Shown here in pieces: positions 54,238 to 61,894 of a stretch of DNA of 64,000 nt. Source of the DNA: Bacillus sp. FJAT-47783 (lineage in GTDB: Bacteria; Bacillota; Bacilli; Bacillales; Aeribacillaceae); contig NZ_JAKZKS010000019.1 of NCBI RefSeq assembly GCF_022808615.1, positions 1 to 64,000 on the forward strand. Reading direction: 5' to 3'. Position 1 is the first letter of the stretch; each line of letters opens with the position of its first letter. The position numbers and the translations under genes are program-made. The notes below the pieces were generated by a model. It saw only the letters and a list, made by a program, of their open reading frames with translations. It made no database searches and had not been told where the DNA came from.

Positions 54238-54591
54238 GTATCCGGAATTTAAATTATGTTGATAAATTTTTCGGGGTTTAATGAAGTCTTCGATATACCC
54301 CTCGAGGTCAAATAAGCTTCATCTAATAAAGGCAAAGAGCGTCTTTATTGGATGAATAACATTTTCTGGTCGGGGGTGAGCAAGGCGCTTGCGCTTTTCT
54401 TGTAAATAAACAAAACAGTGTTTAAATAGGTTAAGGGGAAAGAATCCTTAGGTGCAAAAAAAGCGTAACATCTTTGAAAATGTTACGCTTTTTATAGAGT
54501 TTAGGAAATTGTTTTTCCCACTCCATTAGTTCGTTGAAACCCTGACTTTTTCATTTGGATGTTAAATAGAATGTAGCTTCATTTGTTGATT
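54238..54591. other. intergenic region between yjcZ copies 1 and 2
   Basis: 354 bp, no gene seen. It contains an imperfect 12-bp hairpin CATCTAATAAAG/CTTTATTGGATG (about 54320-54353), a short GGCGC/GCGC hairpin near 54388-54402 and the terminator at 54456-54493. Confidence 0.5.
54456..54493 (-). terminator. terminator of yjcZ copy 2
   Basis: 13-bp perfect stem AAAAGCGTAACAT/ATGTTACGCTTTT, A-rich left flank giving a T-run on the minus strand. Shares its stem sequence with the terminator of copy 3. Confidence 0.85.
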
Positions 54592-54693
54592 TTAGTAATA
54601 GCTCTTTAATGCCGCGACACCAATGATGACTAACAAGATAAATAATACTAACACTACCGCAAAACCACTGCCGCCTTGATAAGAATCACTCAT
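54592..54693 (-). CDS. YjcZ-family sporulation microprotein, copy 2
   Basis: 33 residues: MSDSYQGGSGFAVVLVLFIL then LVIIGVAALKSYY. Single hydrophobic helix with short Gly-rich head. GGAGGTG precedes the ATG. Too short for usual gene callers; supported by two close paralogues and a dedicated terminator. Confidence 0.85.
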   Translation of the reverse strand: MSDSYQGGSGFAVVLVLFILLVIIGVAALKSYY

Positions 54694-54774
54694 GAATGAA
54701 GCACCTCCAAATAATTAATTACTTACACAATATACATATGATTTTCCTTTTCATTTGACTGGGTATTTGTTCTA
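54691..54774. repeat. 84-bp promoter/leader duplication, copy 2
   Basis: Second copy of the block at 54154-54237, one base different. It drives copy 2, so both genes should share regulation. Copy 3 has a diverged leader apart from the GGAGGTGCTTCA segment. Confidence 0.85.
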
Positions 54775-54836
54775 TATCATCAAAAAATGTGCTTAATAGG
54801 TACGACGTTTATGATCCATAATCCTAGTATGCAAAA

Positions 54837-54863
54837 AAAGCGTAACACTTTTTTGTTACGCTT
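54837..54863 (-). terminator. terminator of yjcZ copy 3
   Basis: 11-bp perfect stem AAAGCGTAACA/TGTTACGCTTT followed on the minus strand by TTTTGC. Confidence 0.85.
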
Positions 54864-54898
54864 TCTTATGGTTCGTCACGAACTACGGTTTAGGTTAT

Positions 54899-55003
54899 TT
54901 AATAACCATAACCCCTTAATGCCGCGGCACCAATGATAGCTAACAAGATAAATAGTACTAACACGATCGCAAAACCACTGCCGCCTTGATACGATTCACC
55001 CAT
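54899..55003 (-). CDS. YjcZ-family sporulation microprotein, copy 3
   Basis: 34 residues: MGESYQGGSGFAIVLVLFIL then LAIIGAAALRGYGY. It differs from copy 2 at only a few positions, while its leader has diverged. GGAGGTG precedes the ATG. Monocistronic, own terminator. Confidence 0.85.
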   Translation of the reverse strand: MGESYQGGSGFAIVLVLFILLAIIGAAALRGYGY

Positions 55004-55294
55004 TGTTGAAGCACCTCCAAGTACTAACATTTTTTACATTACTATTTTATTGGCTTATCAATTAATTTGATTGGGCTATTTACCTTAAACGATTAAGTTT
55101 TCTTCATACACCTCTTATTGAGGGAGGTGATCATTGCTCGATAATGATTAATGGAGTTGTAAAAAATCTTTTTGTTTAATACAGGAAAAAATAGTCATTT
55201 TCACGAATAGGATAATCATAGACAAACATACAACTTATTGAGAACAGTTTATTTTAATATATCAATCGTTAAAACGCGTAAGGAGGCTTTATAT

Positions 55295-56188
55295 GTGAAG
55301 GCAACATTAAAATCGATATCATTGCCAAATGGTGAAACGATTGGCTACCGAGAACGGGACGGTGGACAACAGGTTGTTCTGCTCGTTCACGGAAATATGA
55401 TTTCGTCTTATCATTGGGACCTTGCTTTTGAACATTTAGATGAGCGGTTTAAACTGTACGCGATCGATCTTCGCGGTCAAGGAACGTCAACGTATGTAAC
55501 ACCGATTGGGGCATTGAAGGATTTTGCAACTGACATAAAATTATTTGTCGACGCCCTCAAACTATCTTCGTTCTCGGTTGTTGGCTGGTCTATGGGTGGG
55601 GGCATTAGTATGCAATTTGCAGCCGATTACCCTGAATACGTTGAAAAGCTTGTATTACTTTCCTCAATGTCTACTCGTGGATACCCTCTTTATAAAGTGA
55701 ACTCGTTTGGCAAACCGATTTTAACAGAACGTCTACAGTCAAAAGAAGAAATTCGAAAGGACCGTGCGCGATATATTCCAATGACGGCTGCCTACCGGAG
55801 TAAAAATACCGTATTTCTCCGGCAAATTTTAAATGCAACGATGTACTCAGTAAAAAAACCTGACCGTTTGCGGTATCGTGCTTATATGGAAGACATTTTA
55901 CAGCAACGAAATTTACTTGATGTGTATGATGCCATGAACCGATTTAATATTAGCCATCATCATAATGGCTTAGTAGAAGGAACAAAGGAAGTCGACCGCA
56001 TTAAAGCACCGACTTTAGTGCTTTGGGGAGACAAAGATCTTATTGTCACATACAAGATGCAAAAAGAAATTTTGGAAGACGTTGGTGACAACGCGAGCTT
56101 TACAAGATTACGAAAAGTTGGCCACTCACCATTAGTGGATGATATTGAAACATTTAGTCAAGTGCTTCTTCATTTTTTAGGTGAATAA
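55295..56188 (+). CDS. alpha/beta hydrolase
   Basis: 297 residues from GTG 55295, which has AAGGAGG 8 nt upstream; the 19 earlier in-frame codons lack a site. Motifs: VVLLVHGNMISSYHWD (oxyanion hole), YAIDLRGQGTS, nucleophile S99 in VVGWSMGGG, acid in LVLWGDKDLIV and His in KVGHSPLVDD. Epoxide-hydrolase/lipase-like; substrate unknown. Single gene followed by a terminator. Confidence 0.88.
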   Translation: MKATLKSISLPNGETIGYRERDGGQQVVLLVHGNMISSYHWDLAFEHLDERFKLYAIDLRGQGTSTYVTPIGALKDFATDIKLFVDALKLSSFSVVGWSMGGGISMQFAADYPEYVEKLVLLSSMSTRGYPLYKVNSFGKPILTERLQSKEEIRKDRARYIPMTAAYRSKNTVFLRQILNATMYSVKKPDRLRYRAYMEDILQQRNLLDVYDAMNRFNISHHHNGLVEGTKEVDRIKAPTLVLWGDKDLIVTYKMQKEILEDVGDNASFTRLRKVGHSPLVDDIETFSQVLLHFLGE

Positions 56189-56192
56189 CGAT

Positions 56193-56227
56193 AAAGAAGA
56201 AAGGCAACTATAGCCTTTCTTCTTTTA
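56193..56227 (+). terminator. terminator of the hydrolase gene
   Basis: 13-bp stem AAAGAAGAAAGGC/GCCTTTCTTCTTT and TT tail, beginning 5 bp past the stop. Confidence 0.85.
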
Positions 56228-56245
56228 TGGAGTGGAAGGTAAAAC

Positions 56246-56703
56246 CGATAAAAAAGTTATCGGAACCGGTAAATAAAAGGGAGAAAGTGATGGAAAAGTT
56301 ATTGGAACCGGTAAATAAAAGGGAGAAAGTGATGAAAAAGTTATTGGAACCGGTAAATAAAAGGGGCAAGCGATGAAAAAGCTTTCGGAAGCGGTAAATA
56401 AAGGGGAGAAAGCGGTAAAAAAGGTATCGAAAGCGGTAAATAAAAGGGAGAAAGTGATGGAAAAGTTATTGGAACCGGTAAATAAAAGGGGCAAGCGATG
56501 AAAAAGCTTTTCGGAAGCGGTAAAAAAGGTATCGAAAGCGGTAAATAAAAGGGGTAAGCGATGAAAAAGCTTTCGGAAGCGGTAAAAAAGGTATCGAAAG
56601 CGGTAAATAAAAGGGGCAAGCGATAAAAAGTCTTCGGAACCGGTAAATAAAAGGTAGAAAGCGATAAAAAAGGTTTCGAAACCGATAAATAAATGGGAGA
56701 AAG
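56246..56703. repeat. 21-bp tandem repeat array, 22 units, core CGRTAAAWAAA
   Basis: Unit lengths from 56246 on are 20, 21 or 22 (mostly 21). Two main types alternate. Type A is CGGTAAATAAAAGGGAGAAA+G (or GGGGCAAG, one base shorter). Type B is [CT]GATGAAAAAGTTATTGGAA+C or its GCTTTCGGAAG variant, or CGGTAAAAAAGGTATCGAAA+G. All keep an A-tract at the same place in each unit, so A-tracts recur every two helical turns. 21 bp is seven codons, which leaves long spurious frames on the minus strand; the 20- and 22-bp units shift the frame and there is no ribosome-binding site. It lies between the hydrolase terminator and the ynjB-like gene. Confidence 0.9.
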
Positions 56704-56784
56704 TCAAAGTTGTAAGTAAGCTTACAGAAATAAGATTCAGCTTCATATAGATTATAAATAGGATGGATAAGGAGATGGAGAAAG

Positions 56785-58014
56785 ATGAACAAATTATTAT
56801 TCATATTACTTGTCAGTGTATTATTTTTATCAGCCTGTACCGCTGGTGAAAAACAAGAAGGAAAAGATTATTCAAATGCTACGTGGGAAGAAATTGTATC
56901 AGATGCAAAAGGTTCGACCGTTAGAATGTTTATGTGGGGTGGAGATGAAGGCATTAACCGCTATATGGATGAAGTTATTGCGACAACCTTAAAAGAGAAG
57001 TACGATATCACATTTGAGCGTGTTCCAATGGATACGAAAGATATTCTTCAAAAGCTTTTAACCGAGAAAAAAGCCGGGAAAGAAGAAGGGACGATGGATA
57101 TTATATGGGTCAATGGCGAAAACTTTAAAAACGCAAAAATGAATGACTTATTATACGGTCCTTTTACATCTAAGCTTCCGAATTTTAATGAATTTGTTAA
57201 CGAAAAGAGTTTACATATTCAATACGATTTTGGAACGAAAACAGAAGGCTATGAAGCCCCGTGGGGAAAAGTTCAATTTGTCTTCTTATATGATGAAAAG
57301 AAAGTACCGACTCCACCAACTTCATTTGCTGAATTATTAGAATGGGCGAAACAAAATCCAGGGAAATTTACGTACCCTGAAGCAGATGATTTTACAGGAA
57401 ATGCATTTTTACGTCATGTTCTTTATAACACAGTAGGGGTAGAATCGTTACTTGAACACGGTTTTAATGAAGAATATGTTCACAAACAGGCAGGTGACAT
57501 GTGGTCCTATTTAAATGAGTTAAAACCCTTTTTATGGAGAGAAGGGGAAACCTATCCGAAAGATTTAACAGAGCTTGACCGTCTATACAGTAGAGGTGAG
57601 GTTTGGATGACAATGGGTTATAACGAAGCGAGAGCGGAAAGCTTGGTTCAAGAAGGCGTGTTTCCGAAAACGACGAAGTCCTTTATTTTCGAATCAGGTT
57701 CAATTGGCAACACGCATTTTTTAGCGATCCCGTACAATCGACCGAACGTGGCTGGAGCGATGGTCGCGATTAATGAAATGCTGTCTCCAGAAGCTCAATT
57801 GGCTAAATATGAGCGGGCGTATTGGGGCGAAAGCTTTGCGCTTGATTTAAACAAACTGCATGAGGATACAAGAGCTCAATTTGAAGCTGTCGACCGAGGT
57901 GCCTCTGTGTTAGATGCTGAAACATTAAAAAAGTACATGTTACCTGAAGTAGACGCAAATTATGTGAATTGGATAAAGGAGACATGGTATGAAAAAGTGG
58001 TTCATGAAAAATAA
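56785..58014 (+). CDS. ynjB: YnjB-like ABC transporter substrate-binding lipoprotein
   Basis: 409 residues. Lipobox LSAC with Cys18. Type 2 periplasmic-binding fold of the COG4134/YnjB kind: VRMFMWGGDEGINRYMDE, MDIIWVNGENFKNAKMNDLL, GYEAPWGKVQFVFLYDEKKV, FTYPEADDFTGNAFLRH and GSIGNTHFLAIPYN. GGAGATGGAG precedes the ATG. First gene of a seven-gene plus-strand operon; overlaps the next gene by 26 bp. In E. coli, ynjB sits in ynjBCD and nearby genes; the substrate remains unknown to me. Confidence 0.88.
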   Translation: MNKLLFILLVSVLFLSACTAGEKQEGKDYSNATWEEIVSDAKGSTVRMFMWGGDEGINRYMDEVIATTLKEKYDITFERVPMDTKDILQKLLTEKKAGKEEGTMDIIWVNGENFKNAKMNDLLYGPFTSKLPNFNEFVNEKSLHIQYDFGTKTEGYEAPWGKVQFVFLYDEKKVPTPPTSFAELLEWAKQNPGKFTYPEADDFTGNAFLRHVLYNTVGVESLLEHGFNEEYVHKQAGDMWSYLNELKPFLWREGETYPKDLTELDRLYSRGEVWMTMGYNEARAESLVQEGVFPKTTKSFIFESGSIGNTHFLAIPYNRPNVAGAMVAINEMLSPEAQLAKYERAYWGESFALDLNKLHEDTRAQFEAVDRGASVLDAETLKKYMLPEVDANYVNWIKETWYEKVVHEK

Positions 58015-58849
58015 ATGGATGGTGTACGTATTGCCATCCATTTTCTTGCCTATTTTCATCACAATGTACGGTCTTGTTATGGCAGTGAAAGAAAGCTTTG
58101 CGGATGGAATCAATTCCTATCGAACCGTGTTAACTTCGACGACCTTTTTTGAATCATATGTTTATAGTTTGAAAATCTCCTTTTTAGCGACAATGATTTC
58201 GCTTTTAATTGGATTATGGGTAACACGAATTGTTTATAAACAATTGACAAAGACAGAATGGAAAGTCCTCGTTTGGATTCCGATGGTGTTTCCACATTTC
58301 GTAGCAGGATACATGATCGTTTTATTATTATCACAAACAGGGTTTGTTTCGTCTTTCCTTTCTCATTTTCAACTAATAGAAAGTTTCACGAGTTTTCCTC
58401 TGTTCATTTATGATTCCTTCGGGTTTGGCATTCTTGTTACGTATATTTGGAAAGAGGTTCCTTTTGTTGTGCTCATGCTATTACCAGCCTATGTACAAAT
58501 GGATCAGCGATTGAACGATGTCGTCTCAACGTTAGGAGGAAGTAAATGGGATAGGTTTATAACGGTTGAGTGGCCGTGGCTTGCACCAGTCGTATTTGAA
58601 ACGGGAATTATCATTTTTTCTTTTATATTAGCTGCCTACGAAGTCCCGGCACTTTTAGGAACGACCTATCCGAAAATGATTTCTGTATTAAGTTATGATT
58701 GGTTTTATGAAGGAGATTGGAGTCGGCGTCCGATGGCATTTGCTGCAATGATTTTAGTGACAACGACGATTATGATGGTAGTCTTTTTCTTCTCTCAGCT
58801 GCTCTCTAAAAAACGATATCGGTTAATGAAAGGGAATGGTCGTTCGTGA
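57989..58849 (+). CDS. ABC transporter permease, YnjC first half
   Basis: 286 residues, six helices, with the EAA loop QRLNDVVSTLGGSKWDRFITVEWPWLAP. E. coli YnjC is one long fused permease; here it corresponds to two genes, this being the first. AAAGGAG is 8-9 nt before the ATG inside ynjB. Stop overlaps the next start (TGATG). Confidence 0.88.
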   Translation: MKKWFMKNKWMVYVLPSIFLPIFITMYGLVMAVKESFADGINSYRTVLTSTTFFESYVYSLKISFLATMISLLIGLWVTRIVYKQLTKTEWKVLVWIPMVFPHFVAGYMIVLLLSQTGFVSSFLSHFQLIESFTSFPLFIYDSFGFGILVTYIWKEVPFVVLMLLPAYVQMDQRLNDVVSTLGGSKWDRFITVEWPWLAPVVFETGIIIFSFILAAYEVPALLGTTYPKMISVLSYDWFYEGDWSRRPMAFAAMILVTTTIMMVVFFFSQLLSKKRYRLMKGNGRS

Positions 58850-59637
58850 TGAAACAAAAGGTCATTTATATATTCGCATCCATCCTATTTCTTGTGCCCA
58901 TTTTGTTACTTTTCATACAATCTTTCACTCGACAATGGGATTATGGGGAGCTTTTCCCAAGTGAGTTCGACATTCGCTCATGGCATGTTTTAATGTCTGA
59001 ACATAGACTCCATCAAGCTATTTTAACGTCTTATTTTATTGGTGGTTTCATTGTGATAGGGAATCTTTTTATCGGAATGTTAGCGGGAAAGGCTTTAGCC
59101 CATGAAAACTTTAAAGGGAAAGCGTTTATGGAATCGTTCTTGATGCTTCCAATCGTCATCCCGAGTTTAGCGATTGCGATGGGCATTCATGTCACGATGA
59201 TTAAGTGGGGACTAGCAGATCAATGGATAGGCGTAGCGCTTGTTCATTTGCTCCCAACCGTACCATACTCGATTAAAATGTTTCGGGCAGCTTTTGATCG
59301 AATCGGAATGAAATGGCAGGAGCAAGCCGTTAGTTTAGGTGCTTCGAAATGGAACGTTTTTTATACCATTTATTTTCCACAACTCGTTCCAACGATTCGT
59401 GCTTCCGTCTTTTTAACTTTCGTTATTTCACTTAGCCAGTATGCGTTAACATCAATTATTGGCGGCGGGAATGTGATGACGTTAGCGATGATTTATTTTC
59501 CTTATTTTTCAACCGTTGATGAAGCGGTGATGGCAAGCTTTTCAATAGTATTCGCCCTTTTACCTTTATTTTTTTTAATCATCACGGAAATGTTTTTAAG
59601 AATCATCATGCCATATCAACACAAATATATTAGGTGA
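58849..59637 (+). CDS. ABC transporter permease, YnjC second half
   Basis: 262 residues from ATG 58849; six helices, EAA loop RIGMKWQEQAVSLGASKWNVFYTIYFPQL. Partner of the preceding permease in one heterodimeric channel. The in-frame GTG at 58846 is not needed. Its stop overlaps the ribosome-binding site of the ATPase gene. Confidence 0.88.
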   Translation: MKQKVIYIFASILFLVPILLLFIQSFTRQWDYGELFPSEFDIRSWHVLMSEHRLHQAILTSYFIGGFIVIGNLFIGMLAGKALAHENFKGKAFMESFLMLPIVIPSLAIAMGIHVTMIKWGLADQWIGVALVHLLPTVPYSIKMFRAAFDRIGMKWQEQAVSLGASKWNVFYTIYFPQLVPTIRASVFLTFVISLSQYALTSIIGGGNVMTLAMIYFPYFSTVDEAVMASFSIVFALLPLFFLIITEMFLRIIMPYQHKYIR

Positions 59638-59642
59638 TCATC

Positions 59643-60623
59643 ATGAGAAAAAGCTATATTCATTTGGAAAAGGTAACAAAACAAATTCATCATAAACTCA
59701 TTTTTAAAGATATTGATTTAACGGTCAATAAAGGAGAGCTTATAGCCGTTGTTGGTCCTTCGGGAACTGGGAAATCTACGCTGCTTCGCTGTATTGCTGG
59801 GTTAGATCCGCTTTCAAGCGGTGTAATCCGGATTGAAGGTGAGGACGTCACAAACGTGCCAGCCCATAAACGTCCAGTAACGATGATGTTTCAAGAACCA
59901 TTATTATTTGGACATATGACAGTACTGGAAAATGTGATTTATGGACTCACCTTTTCGAAAATAAAAAAACGAGAAAGGGAACAAAAAGGACTTGAATTTT
60001 TATCGCTCGTTCAATTACGTGAATATGCGAGTCGCTATCCACATGAAATGTCAGGTGGTCAACAGCAACGAGTAGCGTTAGCAAGAGCGATCATTACAAA
60101 CCCGAAGCTTTTATTACTGGATGAACCTTTTAGTCATTTAGATAATGAACTGCGGACGAAGGTGCGGCAATGGGTTCGTTCATTACTAAAAGAACAAAAG
60201 ATGACCGCCATTTTTGTGACACACGATATTGAAGAAGCGATGGTTATGGGAGATCGAATGGCGATATTTGCTGATCAACAGCTTTTACAAGTTGGCACAC
60301 CAATGGAAATATATGAAAAACCGAATGATGCAAAAGTTGCGACATTTTATTGCGATGGGTTTTTATTAAATGAACATCAATTCGTTTTTACACATCGCTT
60401 GAAGCGAGTAGACGATAACCAAAAAGTTTTCATGAAGTGGAAAGCAACGGTAGAAAATCAGTTTAAAAAACACGGACAAACGTTTTACCGTTTAAACATT
60501 CCAAATGCCGAAGCTCAAATTGTCATGAGAATGGATGATTTCCTTGAAATAGGTGAAACAGTGCTCATCGGACTTGAAACAGAAGAGGACGTCTATCACT
60601 TTCCGAGAGGTGAACAATCATGA
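59643..60623 (+). CDS. ynjD: ABC transporter ATPase, YnjD-like
   Basis: 326 residues from ATG 59643 (AGGTGA 6 nt upstream). Walker A GPSGTGKST, Q-loop MMFQEPLLFGHMT, signature MSGGQQQRVALARA, Walker B LLLLDEPFSHLD, H-loop VTHDIEEA. It has an extra C-terminal domain of about 90 residues (from about 238) of the kind that can regulate transport. Energises the two permeases above. Confidence 0.9.
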   Translation: MRKSYIHLEKVTKQIHHKLIFKDIDLTVNKGELIAVVGPSGTGKSTLLRCIAGLDPLSSGVIRIEGEDVTNVPAHKRPVTMMFQEPLLFGHMTVLENVIYGLTFSKIKKREREQKGLEFLSLVQLREYASRYPHEMSGGQQQRVALARAIITNPKLLLLDEPFSHLDNELRTKVRQWVRSLLKEQKMTAIFVTHDIEEAMVMGDRMAIFADQQLLQVGTPMEIYEKPNDAKVATFYCDGFLLNEHQFVFTHRLKRVDDNQKVFMKWKATVENQFKKHGQTFYRLNIPNAEAQIVMRMDDFLEIGETVLIGLETEEDVYHFPRGEQS

Positions 60624-61273
60624 AGAAAAAAACAGTGATTAAGTTTATGCTGCTAATCGCCATTGTTTCTGCATTGTTTTGGATAAATGAAACGTTTTTA
60701 AATATTACACCAAAGGCGATACAATCATGGATATTATCCTTCGGTTTTTTTGCACCGATTGTTTACATGTTTATATATTCTATACGTCCCTTTGTTTTAT
60801 TTCCTGCATCGGTGTTATCACTTGCAGCCGGACTTGCTTTCGGCGCATTATGGGGAACCATTTACACCATTATTGGAGCAACGATTGGTGCTGTCCTCTC
60901 TTTTTTAGTAGCCGCAAAGCTTGGGCATTCGATTAAAAATAAAGAGTGGGATGGCAGAGCGAAAACGATTCAAATACAGCTTGAAAAAAACGGTTTTTTT
61001 TACGTTTTATTATTACGGCTTATTCCTCTTTTTAACTTTGATATGATTAGCTACTTGGCCGGTATCTCGAAAGTGCGCTTCATACCATTTACGGTTGCGA
61101 CCTTTATCGGAATCATTCCTGGAACATTCGCTTATAACTTTTTAGGGTCAAGCTTCGTTGAAGGGAATATCTTGATCATTATCACCGCCGTCCTTGTCTT
61201 TTTACTGATTACAGTCGTGCCACTTATATTTAGTAAAACATTACGGGAAAAATTAGGGATAACTCAGAAATAA
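60620..61273 (+). CDS. TVP38/TMEM64 (DedA-superfamily) membrane protein, YdjX/YdjZ-like
   Basis: 217 residues, six helices or so, with VTT-domain signatures: RPFVLFPASVLSLAAGLAFGALWG, IGATIGAVLSFLVA and LLLRLIPLFNFDMISYLAGISKVRFIPFTVAT. E. coli ydjX and ydjZ of this family lie next to ynjA-F. Family members are lipid scramblase or transporter-like. GAGAGGTGA precedes the ATG, and it overlaps the ATPase gene by 4 bp, so it is part of the same unit. Confidence 0.9.
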   Translation: MKKKTVIKFMLLIAIVSALFWINETFLNITPKAIQSWILSFGFFAPIVYMFIYSIRPFVLFPASVLSLAAGLAFGALWGTIYTIIGATIGAVLSFLVAAKLGHSIKNKEWDGRAKTIQIQLEKNGFFYVLLLRLIPLFNFDMISYLAGISKVRFIPFTVATFIGIIPGTFAYNFLGSSFVEGNILIIITAVLVFLLITVVPLIFSKTLREKLGITQK

Positions 61274-61303
61274 AGTTACTACCAGTTGGAATGAGGTGAA
61301 ACA

Positions 61304-61891
61304 ATGTTAGATACACATGCGCGGAAATATGTGCAGCCAGCTTTTGAACGAACAGGGATATGGTTATTAAAACGAGGATTAACAGCAAATCAAGTAACAG
61401 TTCTTTCGTTTATGATTGGGACAACATCCGGTATTTTTTATTATTTTGACTATCCGATTATTGCTGTTTTCGTCCTCTGGCTCTCAGGGTTTTTAGATGC
61501 TGTCGATGGAACGATGGCAAGGCTAACGAAGTCGTCTCCATTTGGTACGGTCATGGATGTCACGTTTGATCGAATTGTTGAAATTAGTGTCCTATTAGGG
61601 ATTGCGTTTCGTTTTCCGGATATCCAATGGGCCCTTCTCTTATTAGCCGTTTCCATTATTATCTCGATGACAATTTTTTTAACAGTTGGAGCCGTTTCCA
61701 AAAAGCAAGGGATGAAATCCTTTTATTATCAAGCGGGCCTTGCTGAACGAACAGAAGGGTTTATTCTTTTCTCACTTATGATGTTATTGGAGCCATTCGT
61801 TTTATGGGTCACGTTATTCTTTGTCGTGATTGAACTATATACAGGTTTTCAACGTTTTTTTGAGGCAAAAAGAATATTATCGGGGGAATAA
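61304..61891 (+). CDS. ynjF: CDP-alcohol phosphatidyltransferase, YnjF-like
   Basis: 195 residues, six helices. The catalytic motif reads DGTMARLTKSSPFGTVMD then VTFD, i.e. DG-x2-AR-x7-G-x3-D-x3-D. The usual spacing is x8; one residue fewer appears here. It would join an alcohol to a CDP-diacylglycerol; the alcohol is unknown. GAGGTGA precedes the ATG. 30 bp after the TVP38 gene and 3 bp before the oxidoreductase gene. Confidence 0.85.
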   Translation: MLDTHARKYVQPAFERTGIWLLKRGLTANQVTVLSFMIGTTSGIFYYFDYPIIAVFVLWLSGFLDAVDGTMARLTKSSPFGTVMDVTFDRIVEISVLLGIAFRFPDIQWALLLLAVSIIISMTIFLTVGAVSKKQGMKSFYYQAGLAERTEGFILFSLMMLLEPFVLWVTLFFVVIELYTGFQRFFEAKRILSGE

Positions 61892-61894
61892 GTT

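Noticed and set aside
56225-56804. Long overlapping minus-strand reading frames through the 21-bp array (92-173 codons)
   Set aside because: They arise because 21 bp is seven codons. Units of 20 and 22 bp shift the frame, the products are unnatural Phe/Pro/Leu repeats, and no ribosome-binding site precedes a start.
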